A stretch of DNA of 64,000 nt from Prostheceraeus crozeri. Taxonomy: Eukaryota; Platyhelminthes; Polycladida; Euryleptidae. The notes beneath the pieces are model-generated. The model worked only from the letters and a program-made list of their open reading frames with translations. It did not search any database and was not told where the DNA came from. Numbering within the stretch: position 1 is the stretch's first letter; the number at the start of each line of letters is the position of its first letter. Position numbers and translations under genes: made by a program. The stretch covers positions 930,001-994,000 of the forward strand of contig CAJQUW010014769.1 of the NCBI GenBank assembly GCA_907163375.1. Direction: 5' to 3'. This document shows positions 43,691-54,573 of the stretch, one piece after another.

Positions 43691-45054
43691 AGAGATACTG
43701 CCTCGAAATACTGAACCGCTTCACAGGTGAATTCAGCTGGCACTGATCCGCAACATACACAGTATGCCAACAAATGAAGGAGTGATTCTTTCAACCGAAG
43801 TGAAGTGAATATTACCTCGTCCGGTAGTAGACTACTGTGCTGCAATTTGTCTCGCTTTTTCAGTATGATGTGATCATCTCATTCAATTGAATCAATATTT
43901 TAGGATTCTATTGAAGGACAGCGGTGAATGTTGATCAGAGTGGGATTTTCCAAGGCATCTGGAACTCACAAGACATCGATACTCAGACTTACTTTTCAAG
44001 AACATATCATGAGCGAATGAAAAGCGACTTCAATGAGATATGACATTAGCGGGATAAATTATGCATTGACGTAGTTGACAAGCGTTGAGAGAGGTTAGCC
44101 ATTTTTCAAAGAGTTCAAATGAGAACAAAGTTTCCGGACTCTATAGGCAAAACGGTTATTGGTCAATCACAGATTAAGTTATAGGCAAAACAGAAGGGCC
44201 CTTCGGCGTCCAGTGCCTTCTATCTGTCGATGTAAGAGCACTCATTGGAAAGTTATGCATAGACCAGACGACGGGAGATCATGGTGATTTTTTCAAGGTA
44301 CTTTGTATAAATGAAGAAAAACTTTCCAAACATTTATAGTCGTCGATAAAATTAAAAAAATAGACAGATCTTCGGTGTCTGACAGGATTTATTTCTGAGA
44401 TTGTTTGGTCTGAGATCTCTTGAGTCCCCGGATTGCCATTCTTCAACGGTACGGAGGTATTCTCTGAAAAGCTGATATTTCTGCTTCAAATATTACGTTT
44501 CCTGATCTTTATACGAACACAGTGAAAAGCGGAGCGTCGAGATCTTCGAGAGAATACAAACCAATCTAACCGAAGGCAACTGCGATTTCAAAAATGGCAG
44601 CGTTTTATAATTTATGTTCATTGACAAGTTCAATTATTCTTGCAAAATTGAGATTATTATGCTAAAAGCATACGGAAACAGTTCAGACATTTTGTGCATT
44701 ATCTCGTACTTCCGTATTTTTGGTTCGGTAAAGATTTTTGAGGAAACTAAGTAGATTGCTCCTAATGCGAAAGATGAAAAAGCTAAACTCCATGTGAAGT
44801 TGGTTTCGTTATTTTGATGTCTGGTAATTTTGAAATGAACGTTGTCAAATTGCTATCGAAAAGAAAATTCATGCTACTGACTTTGTTCAAATAAAGAACA
44901 CAACGTCCATTCGAAACAAGCATATTTTGAAGCGAGGACAGCATTCAACCGTAACAAACTAATTTTAATTTGTCAATATTGTTTGTTGATGCATACAAAT
45001 AAGTATTTTGTACGTATGCCACAACGTTTTTTAAGTGCCTTTACAAGTAAAATG
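43691..45054. other. No gene recognised
   Basis: AT-rich sequence with only short frames. I see no repeat ends or RNA genes. Confidence 0.45.
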
Positions 45055-45670
45055 CTGGAAGCAAGGTTGGACCTTGGGTTTAGGTTGGGTCGAACACGGG
45101 TAAGTGATAAAAAACTTGAGTTTTCTATTAATGCTGAATACACATCAATTTGCAAAAATTTAAATTTTGATTTGAATTTTAGGATATCTACATGATAAGA
45201 GCATTAAATTCTGATTTTTTTGTCAAGACTCGACTGAATTCGCAGAATATTTCAAATAAGAAATATTTATAGTTACTAGCTATTTCATTTTGGGTTTGAC
45301 AATACCGTGCATTGAAAGTTCGTACATATTGTGTTTTCTGCAAGCTTGCATTTGTTGCATTTGTGCATATTGAATTTATATCTATTTGTCTGCGATAAAT
45401 GTCTGCGACAGCTTATGAGTTCATTTATCTAAAATGAATTCAATCTGATTAGTAGTATTCTAAATACGTGTATATTTAACCATGCACTAAATGCGCAGCC
45501 ATCCTTTATATTAAGTCTGTTTATATTTCTCAATGTCATCATGAAAACAATGTGTATTTCAATCATCACTAAACAAAAAATCTTCAATTAGTCAGTATAT
45601 CAGCATAGGCTAAACTCAAAAGAAAGCTTTATAGCGCAGTACATTTACTGATACTACTAATGCAGCATTT
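45055..45670 (+). repeat. Unclassified dispersed repeat, copy 2
   Basis: Partner of 34,035-34,640, here outside the long-TIR unit. It carries about 60 additional bases in the middle. A weaker echo of its first 100 bp may follow at about 45,790-45,890. Confidence 0.65.
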
Positions 45671-47132
45671 GTAATCGACCGCAGCATCATCAACAGAAGA
45701 GGTATCCGGTGAATTATGCTCCTATTCTACGAATTATAGTCCATGTCTTAGAATTTCTTGGTTCTAGTTGCATGTTGGTGCCCAAGCCACGGAAAACTTC
45801 GGTAGTAGAGGCATAATTTTTGCTTAACGCAGAATATATTTTTACAGCATCTAGGATTAAATTGATTCTAATTTGCTGTATTCAAGCCAATCAACAGTCA
45901 ATTGCAGAACTAATATAATATCTTGAATGTGCTATACAGATAGCAGTGTCATCAGCTATCCATAACGAATTATCATTTTCATACCCCGCTATATGAACTT
46001 TGCAAGACTTTGTAACAAGAAGTAAATCGTCTATCAGAAATCATTGTGCTGTCTTGTTTACGATGAAAAGTGTCGAACATGTTACTTTGAATTTGAATGC
46101 AATCATTATTTAAAAAGAGAGTCCGGGAATTTAGTTTCACATTCGAAAGGAATTATTTTAATTTTACTATTACATATGCCTATCATAACAATTATTGCAA
46201 TATCATTGCCAATATGAAACTGATGCTTGATGCATTCGCCATCACAGCGCGGGGCGGTAGCTTTGAAATATTCCAGCTCTTGATTCATTACTGAATAATC
46301 TCCTTTAGAGACATCGGTCGGGATTCTTTCATTACTGAATAATTCGGTCTCAGATGGTGTAGTTGCTTCCTCTACATTTATTTCTACTAACATGAGCATC
46401 ATTTGCAAAGCTATCGCATGAATTGACAAATTCATCGGAAACATCTTTTCATCCACAAAGACATTCTTACCAAAGATCTTCGTCCTTACTATCTTAATTC
46501 GAAAAGTATATTCCAAACGCTTTATAGAAGTCAGTTGGATTTTGAGATTCAGAGTTTTCTTGTATAGGCATTTCGGAGCTGCCTCTGAGTAAGTTTACTC
46601 TCAACTTTCTGCCATGACTAATTTTTTCACGATCATCGAATGCAACTTCATTCTTGACTGACAGTAACCTTTCAGTTTCATTAACATAAGAAATTTTATC
46701 TGCAATATCTACGGATGAAAAGTCAGCCTATAAAAAATATTGCACTGATTCGATACTGGTTTGTCCTGAAACATAATTGCTGTAGTAGTCCTTGCTCCAC
46801 GAAATCAAGTAGGCCTAAATTCATCTCGGATAGATGAATGCTGAAACATATCGGCATAGAAATAGACTGATTTCGATTTCCACCTCTCTTGGTCGATGAT
46901 TCCTTGCTTTTTATTTTTATCTATAGGGGTTGACAAAAAACTGCTGAAATTTGTTGTCAGAAGCTAACATGAAAATCTAATTTATAATTCTGTTCTTCTT
47001 TTTAAGTGACATTTGCATGCGGAATTCAATTGAAATTTTATTATGCATACATGCGTGTCTCAAGGTTATAAACCACAGATATGAACATTGCGTTTTGTTG
47101 ATTTCATCTCGATAGGTACACTTATGTCATTG
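45671..47132. other. No gene confirmed
   Basis: AT-rich DNA holding the candidate frame at 46.1-46.7 kb and otherwise nothing I can assign. Confidence 0.4.
46106..46727 (-). other. Open minus-strand stretch, possible exon
   Basis: A 136-codon frame (46,516-46,106) and, in another frame, about 73 codons without a stop (46,727-46,508, ending in TAA) adjoin each other. The second begins right after TTTTTTATAG, which would make an acceptable splice acceptor. It reads ADFSSVDIADKISYVNETER and EKISHGRKLRVNLLRGSSEM. No domain is recognised. In AT-rich DNA a 136-codon frame can occur by chance, so this is only a candidate. Confidence 0.2.
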
Positions 47133-47140
47133 TTGTAGAC

Positions 47141-49127
47141 CAAGGAGGTCTAGATATCTATAATTGTACAGGAGGCAGAAAGACGCTTTCTGTGAGAGAG
47201 CTTCGAAGGCCTGTTACAGAGATAGGAGTATATGATAACACTGAATGAATTTTCAATATTTTGCAAGTTTTGTCGAATTTTTGTGTAACCCCTGAATTAT
47301 CTACTCTCTTTCATTGTCATCGAATCGAATGTGAAGATCGGGAGATACTCGTATTTCATTTAGAATTTTCTTCATTCGAAAAATATGGAGCCAGTGAATT
47401 CTGTAGTATTCGTCTTATTGTTCAAAATAAGTGCAGTGACTACTTTTCTGTGAATGCGTTGGGAACCACAGGTAACTTTTTTCGTTGGATGGTCGACGGA
47501 AAACATGGCAAAAAAGTCGAAACAGCTATTTTGACATGTTTTGCATCCTCTTGCAATCGACAATGTCCTACTATGCACCTGCGATTTTGCGTTTACTAGT
47601 CAATTTTTTGTGACATTCTGTGATCCGATTGTTGCGTATGTTCTTCATCAGATATTTTGGATAAAAGAGAAGGTATAATCAAACGTCAGTCGGATGCCTA
47701 ATTTTCCAAGGTGAATCCGGATCACAAGAAAAGATTTTCATAAATGTTTATCATTTCCGAGTTGTGTCATGGCAATCACATTCAAAGCTTTCGCTCGTCC
47801 CCACATTCTGAAATAACTGAGTTATCAGTTGAGTATAAAATTCAGTCTTCAATGTAAAAAACAGGCATCAGTATTGCTGCTGAAGACTTTTCTACAAATC
47901 AAGTGACTTATTGTGAGAACAAGGATTGCCCGGGCAGACTTGATCGTCTTCGGAATACCTCTATTGGAATACCTGATCAGATCGCTTCCACGCAAACGTA
48001 TTGAATGTTTGACATATGTCTCGTCGAATATGATTACCCAATCTTTTCGCATGCCATGCAACTCAGAGGAGATGTTAAGCGTCTCACGAACGTCATCGGT
48101 AGACCCAAATCCAGAGAGATCACAACTTTTTTTCAAAGTATCGGGATGCGGAAGATGCAGGTATTGTCTTAATGTTGAACACCTTGCACGTTAACAAGAA
48201 ATAACTGAGTTGCAATCGTCGTAGTAGAAGAATATCGATTAGTATTGAATGACAAATTTGTTAACCGTCAATAAGGAAATATATTTGATCAATTTGGAGG
48301 CTCTTACGTTGAAGGATAATATGCTTCGTTTTATCGCTAAACGAAGTGACATGATTTTGCGTGATTAATAATTGCTTCGGGATCTTTAAATATGTTGTTG
48401 TAAGCCGAGAAAATCACGAATATTCACAAGATGGCATGATTTTACACAGACATCCATAAATTTATCAATTTTTGTAGAAAACTGTATAAAGGCATCATTA
48501 ATCAGCCGAAACATTTGGATGTATTCGTCGGATAATTTGATAAACAGCTCATCATTAAAAGAGCAGATAGCTTTAATCATGTCGATGAATCAATTCCTTG
48601 ATACCATCACGCTTTTCGAATGAACGTGGATACATGTGATAGTGTAGCAGTGGATACTGCTACTTCCATTGAAAATTCTTCGTTCATTGATTTCACGTGA
48701 TTTGTTATGCGTTAGTACCTTCTTACAATTAAATACACTTGGTGGATCTTTTAGTCTTAAAAATCCTTTAAAAGTGCCTTTCTTCTCATGAAAATTCCCC
48801 TCGACGGCCAACGTTTCCGCCAGATTCGAATACTTTTTATTATTGTTTTCCATGAAGCGTTTTTCCTGGTACGTAAAATACTGAAATATAGGGAATGCCA
48901 TTCAATTTATAATTAGTTTTGCTCCTGTGAACACTGCATTTATTCATTATCAGGAATTAATGAATTAACTTTGACCATGCAAGATAAATTCCAAAATTGT
49001 TTATTGCTTTAGCATGCATAAGCAAGTAGAATTTGAACTATCCTATCTCTGCAACAGGCCTTCGAAGCTCTCCTACAGAAAGAGTCATTCTGCCTCCTGT
49101 ACAATTATAGATCTCTAGACCTCCTTG
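47141..49127 (-). mobile_element. P-superfamily transposon, 1,987 bp, 8-bp TSD
   Basis: Both ends begin CAAGGAGGTCTAGA, and the inverted repeat continues for about 95 bp (47,141-47,235 against 49,035-49,127) at roughly 88% identity. A perfect 8-bp duplication TTGTAGAC flanks it (47,133-47,140 and 49,128-49,135), the length used by P elements. A transposase remnant on the minus strand (48,136-47,849) resembles P-type proteins. Much of the usual coding region is lost or broken, so the copy is non-autonomous. The subterminal stretch also contains TATAATTGTACAGGAGGCAG in both arms. Confidence 0.75.
47849..48196 (-). pseudogene. P-element-like transposase fragment
   Basis: From about 48,175 the minus strand reads LRQYLHLPHPDTLKKSCDLS, then RETLNISSELHGMRKDW, VIIFDETYVKHSI and SDLIRYSNRGIP, then RAILVLTISHLI. 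In P-superfamily transposases the same order is a Leu-Pro-x-Pro-x-Thr-Leu block, a hydrophobic stretch ending Asp-Glu-(Met)-x-Ile with the first catalytic Asp, then a Leu-Ile-Gly-(Tyr/Phe) block, and then a Leu-Val-Phe-Met-Val-Arg-Gly block. The Asp of IFDETYVK is retained. The THAP zinc finger expected at the N-terminus and the C-terminal half were not found. Other minus frames at 48.4-48.9 kb may be the decayed N-terminal part. Confidence 0.55.
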
Positions 49128-49203
49128 TTGTAGACTTTAGCGTCCAGCAATAAGATTTTATCTAACCTAGAAATTGTCTTCCCTTAACTTTAATGTAAGT
49201 TAT

Positions 49204-49344
49204 GGTTAAAGGAGGATTCATTGATATTTACTGAAATAATGAGGTCGATATCTTGTTAAAATTCCCGAGGGCTTTAGCCCGAGGGATTTTAGCAAGATGT
49301 CGATCGAGATATCTCAGTAAATATCATTAAATCCTCCTTTAACC
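49204..49344. repeat. 141-bp palindromic foldback element
   Basis: GGTTAAAGGAGGATT at the left and its complement at the right end start two arms of about 70 bp, joined at the centre by CCCGAGGGCTTTAGCCCGAG. The arms match with short mismatches (for instance around GATATTTACTGA and GTCGATATCTTG). No coding capacity. It resembles short palindromic MITEs. Confidence 0.8.
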
Positions 49345-49686
49345 GTTTTAAATTATGCCACTTTTATCTCTATGATTGCGGGCAAATTTACAGGGCAAAT
49401 TAACAATGCATAAAAGGAATTGAAGCAAGTTTTTCATAGAAATACACATTTCAAAATCCGAAATTGACAACTCCACTTGCATTCTCTTAGCTATTTAATT
49501 TTATTTCTATGCTCACAGGGCAGATTAACAGGGATGGGGATATTACAGAAAATAATGAGATCTCTAAATAGCAAAAATACATTAGAAGATAAAATGGCAT
49601 AGTTTAATCACTGATATTTGATGTTTACCGTTCAGCAATGGAAGTCATTTTACTAAATCCCATAGCATATGAGCCAGAGGAGAAAG

Positions 49687-51098
49687 TATAGGTTTTCCGA
49701 CAATAATGTAGAAATATGCAGATCAAATGTTGAATATGCAAATTAGATACCACCTTTTGCAAATGAAATATTATTTTCAGATCAAATGTAGACATATGCA
49801 GTATGAAATGTGGAAGCATAGAAATGGATGTGATCAAACATAGAAATATGCATATCAAATGTAGCTGCTCATCAATAAATTGCGCAGATTAATCATCAAT
49901 CACTATGGAGACGATCATTTAGGATGATGATCACAGATTCGAGTGCCATTCAAGGTACCTTTCATAATTATTTACCCGTCATACCATTTCATATGGCTTC
50001 TCTAATGTAGCTCATGCATCGTGCTAACCAAGTCGAGGATTGAAAAGATAAAACAAATTGATGCAATTTGATGCAAACATTATTTAAGCTGAAATATGCA
50101 TCAACTCGTCTGTTGCCATTTGTGGGCAATGGACCATGACATTAGAGGGTTGTGGAAGTGGGAGTCCAAGCCACGGGAAATCAATTCTTCGATGATGTCA
50201 TTCAGTGGACGCCAGTGGAGATTATCGAAGACATGAAGAGCTCACATTGGAACAAATAAAGTCTGAGCTATGATTGCGCGAACTTGATTTGTATACAAAA
50301 CAAGCAGCACGTCGGGGAAAGCACGTACACGCTCACTGTTCGGGTGGTGGATGAAAGCAGGGGCCAAACATCACTGCGGTGTCGCCACAAACTGTGTTGG
50401 TGTAAAACCAGTGTCTAACCTTCTCTCCGGTATCGAAACTCATTTTAGTTTTGAAAATGCTCCAGCTCATTCTAGGGCTAGCATTGAGTCGCCTTTAAGA
50501 TTTCCTCAAAATACACCGAGAGGGTCGCTTCAATTTTGAGCAACTAGTCTCGAGCGCTTTCTCTCATTGCCTTCGTTGCTGCATCGATTTCAAGACGATT
50601 TCAGCCCCATTACACATTATCACATCAGTCAAAAGCGTTTAAATCAAATCCGGCAAGTTATCAAACGGCCCAAATAACCACACCTGACACAAGGAAACTG
50701 TATAATCAACAAATGGAGATGTGAGATTGATGTGGTTTGCGCAATCATAGCTCAGACTTTATTTGTTCCAATGTGAGCTCTTCATGTCTTCGATAATCTC
50801 CACTGCCATCCACTGAATGACATCATCGAAGAATTGATTTCCCGTGGCTTGGACTCCCACTTCCACAACCCTCTAATGTCATGGTCACTGCTTTAATGAT
50901 TAATATAACTGTGTGCTCTTCGACATTTGAATTGCATATTTCTACATTCGATCACGAACATTTCTATGCTCCCACATTTCATGCTGCATATATCTATATT
51001 TGATCTGAAAATAATATTTCATTTGCAAAAGGTGATATCTAATTTGCATATTCTACATTTGATCTGCATATTTCTACATTAATGTTGGAAAACCTATA
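49687..51098. repeat. Foldback element, 1.41 kb, with degenerate tandem repeats
   Basis: The outer arms (49,687-49,865 and 50,925-51,098) start TATAGGTTTTCC and end with its complement. They are made of degenerate tandem copies around GATCAAATGTAGAAATATGC. Inner arms (50,147-50,285 and 50,745-50,885) are a second inverted pair at about 95% identity, containing GTGGAAGTGGGAGTCCAAGC. The left side has an extra ~260 bp between outer and inner arms. The central loop is about 460 bp and codes for nothing recognised. Confidence 0.75.
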
Positions 51099-51289
51099 GT
51101 TCAGAGTACATGCGCAACACATGCACTCTGGTATACTGCTAACTAATATAATAGACAGTAGATATTTGTACATAAATAATACAAATTTCTCTTTACAGCA
51201 GAGAAATGCAGAATTGCATCAAATAAGTTCGTATAGTCGATAGGTGGCAAACATTGAATATTAGATACACTCAGTAATTAAGAGAGAGC

Positions 51290-52640
51290 GATTTGTTTAT
51301 TAAAGTTAATGAAAATCAATCATATACATATCATAGGATCATATATACATAGGTAAGTCAGGCAAATCAGACGTAAAATCATCACTTGAATAATTACGTT
51401 TACAGCAGTTTACAAATTAATACATCGATTGTGTGCGATGGTGCAGAACGGGATGAAGGATGACCTTCGAGCGCACAGAGAGGTGCAAGTAGCATTTCAC
51501 TGTGACGCGATCGTTGCAGTTTTGGTGGTAATAGTGAGTGTAGCAGATTTTTAGGATCCTGAATATCGCGAAAGACTTTTAATGCGGAAGCGTTTCTTCT
51601 CAAACTGATTGGCATGAAATGGTCACATTGGCAATCAACACCACAGATTATTCGATGAGCACGTCGTCCCACCCTTTCGATTCTCTCTGAGCATTTCTTG
51701 TTCATTCCGATAAGTAATGCATCATCATATTCTAATATTGATAACACAGTCGCATTGTATATTAGTATGAGTTCTTTCTTATTCAGATACATTTTGAGAC
51801 GTTTCAGAATATAAAGTCATTGACTTGCTTTCTTGCATAACTGAGTCACAAACATGTCCTATGTCAAGTCGGCACTATAAAAAACACCAAGTATCTTAAG
51901 GTGGCAGTCAAATTGGATATCGGAGGGTGGTATTATCACAGATCTTCTTTTGACAAACATAGTTTGCGTCTTCTGACAATTCAAAGACAAACCGTGAGAC
52001 TGACACCATTGATAAACATTGTTAATTTCTTGTTTGATTGTGTCCTCAAGATTCAGAGTTGAAGTCATAGGCAACACCACAACAATATCATCTGCATATT
52101 TTGACATAAAACTGTTAGAGTGAAGAGGTTTCAGTGAGCGCATATGTATACCAAATAAAAAGGGGGACACCTTTCCACCTTGTGGCACTCCCGAATCAAC
52201 TGGTACGGTTGAGCTTATTTCGGTCCTCAGTTTTACCCGCTGTCGTCTGCTCTGTAAGTAATCGCAGCACCAATAGATGAATTTTGATGGAAGCTTTGAG
52301 TCAATGAGAGATGTGATCAGGTGAAGGTGGTTTAGCCGGTCGAAGGCTTTCGCCATATCAAAAGCAATAACAACTGCGCCAACACAGTCGGAATCACCCA
52401 TTCTGGTAGTTATAAAATCATGTAGAAATATATTGGCATGTAGAGTTGAATAGCCTTCACGGAAACCAAATTGATTCTCACCATAGGCTTCAATAAGAGA
52501 TGACTTTAATGATTTGACCACATATTCCTCGAGAATCTTTGAGAATATTGGCAGAACCGAAATTGGTCTCATATCGTATGCGCTTGGATTCTTGCACTTC
52601 GGTATCGGTGTAACATTTGCCAATTTCCACTGATCAGTCT
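51290..52640 (-). mobile_element. CR1-type LINE, RT and 3' part
   Basis: The minus-strand frame from about 52,640 down to 51,859 is an uninterrupted RT. It reads WKLANVTPIPKCKN, MRPISVLPIFSKILEEYVVK, GENQFGFREGYSTLHANIFL and VVIAFDMAKAFDRLNHLHL. SGVPQGGKVSPFLFGIHMRS, SKYADDIVVVLP and HGLSLNCQKTQTMFVKRR follow, then HLKILGVFYSADLT. YADD is at 52,088-52,099. The thumb and C-terminus (YNATVLSILEYDDALLIGM, RRAHRIICG, ending LICKLL) continue in another frame at 51,792-51,400, so one frameshift lies near 51,800-51,860. The 5' part is missing, joined at about 52,640 to a different RT remnant. It is a separate subfamily from the LINEs at 8-11 and 60-63 kb. Confidence 0.85.
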
Positions 52641-53260
52641 GGGATATCGCTGATGTACAACAGAAAATGACTAGTTACCACCAAAACCTACCACTGAGGA
52701 GCTCTTGCATCGAATGAGTTGGTGGAACTTTTTACCACTTGAGACTTTAAATGTCTGCCCATCGCTACGAATGAAGCAAGATGCCCTAAAACCGAAGCTT
52801 AATTGTAAATTCCAGATGCCAGACTTCATCAAATGCGTTGGAAATATCTAAATTAATGGATATAGTCTCTCACTCCTTGTTTAGAATGTGAATGACGTGA
52901 ATCTCCCAGCTCCCTGCTTCAATAATTTTGTCAGCAATTGGAAGCAGACTGACAGGAGGATAACTGGTTGGAAGAGTTGTCTATAACCTTGCTTTGGAAC
53001 AATGAAGAAATATGGAAGCTATTTTCCGACAAAAGTGAAACTTATCAGTGGATGCACATTTTCTGACCAGTTTTGATAAAACCAGGAAGAGTTCTGGTAA
53101 GAGGTGCTCCAGGACCGAAATCGGTAAAGATACCACCTGATTCACTAGACGATGAGACACCGAGACAATGGGCTTGTCCTATAACGCATTGTGAAAAATT
53201 AATGGAAGCTTGTGCGCAATCTCTGCTTAATGACAGTTAGATGAAAGCATTATAAAAGAC
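52641..53260 (-). pseudogene. Decayed Jockey-like RT remnant
   Basis: In several minus frames one can recognise FTDFGPGAPL, VILLSVCFQLLTKLLKQG, INLDISNAFDEVWHLEF (the A block with its Asp) and, close to 52,660, FLLYISDIPD, the end of the RT B block. The order is right for a Jockey/CR1-type RT, but frame changes are frequent, so this is an old copy. It abuts the fresher CR1 LINE at about 52,640, which probably inserted into it. Confidence 0.5.
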
Positions 53261-54571
53261 AGTTAAAAGTTAGTTTCTATGAACAACAAAATGGCAGATC
53301 TTTTAACTGCCAATTAGTTGGTTTCATGACGGTTAAACAAATGACGCGTTATATGACAAGCCCAATAACTGAATGAGAGACAAGCGTTTCATTTGTGCTC
53401 GTAGAAATTGGAGATGATCTCCGACCTCCATTGTCCTATGATGAAATCTTCGTAAACTCCTTACAGAGAAGTTCGACCTCGTCAACCGAATATATTGCTA
53501 TGGAACAACTGATTTCATCAAGACGAAGTGTCCGATCATCGACCGTTGGAAGGCACGGGACTCCGACAGCCCTGTCAATTTTACTTTAAATTTATGTTGT
53601 GGCTAACTGTAATTATCAAGTTTTTTTATCGAGTGAGGAACTCTTTGTTTTTCGTTCAGCCTGTGATATCATGATTAACCTCTATTGACGACTGGTCAGA
53701 TGTCTTCATGCATGTAAATGCTATTTTCTCATATGGAGGAAAATACTCAAGTGACTGAATACGCAGACAAAAGTTAGAGAAATTGTTGAAAATCTCGGCT
53801 AATTTAATCTTTTTGGTTGAACTGATGTTACAGCGATTGTGCTTGGCTAATTTTGAAATTGATCTATAGTGGACTTACTATTGAATTTAGGTTCTCATTA
53901 TTGTTCTGAGATGCGTGGTTATGATTTATAATTAAAGACTAATGAGAATCATTAAATGACAATTATGGAACTGGAAATGTTGTAGCATTTGAAGGTTTCT
54001 AAGAATATTAACCCTTTGAAAATATTTCGCTCTACAGATCTACAAATGTGAAGAATCCTATAAAGAATCATCTCTTCTATTTCATATGAAAGTGTTTTGA
54101 AATGATTTCAACCGTAAGAATTCCAATTGCAAAGAAATTTAAGCTGAAATATCAAAGAATCTCATGAAAAAATAATCCGATGAATGGCAGCAAATCTTTT
54201 GTGATTCCTTAAAGAACGCGCATTGTGCATTGTATTTGTACAAAAGCATGCGAGCGTCGTCATCCAATCAATCGATTGAAATGAGACGAAAAAAGCAAGA
54301 CGGTTACTTTCATTGAAATAGCATGATGTATTTAACTTTTGGAAGAAGCTTATTTTAACCCATAAAAGCATGGACATTTTTGATCTGGGATGGATGTTTT
54401 GCAAAAGTTGTTTTTGGGAATTGATATCTTTTTTCATTTCTCTTTCCATATATCAAGCAAAATGGGCTGGTTGGATAATCACCTTAAGAACCTCAAATCA
54501 TGGGATAACATAGCGGCTTCAAATTCCGTTATCACCCGTTTTCTAGAATAATTTGCATTTCCTTACAAATA
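53261..54571. other. No gene recognised
   Basis: AT-rich, only short frames. The first 350 bp may contain the badly decayed upstream part of the Jockey-like remnant. I see nothing else. Confidence 0.4.
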
Positions 54572-54573
54572 TA

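Noticed and set aside
47261-47599. 112-codon plus-strand frame in the P-like element
   Set aside because: The transposase-like blocks are on the minus strand and this frame matches nothing I know.
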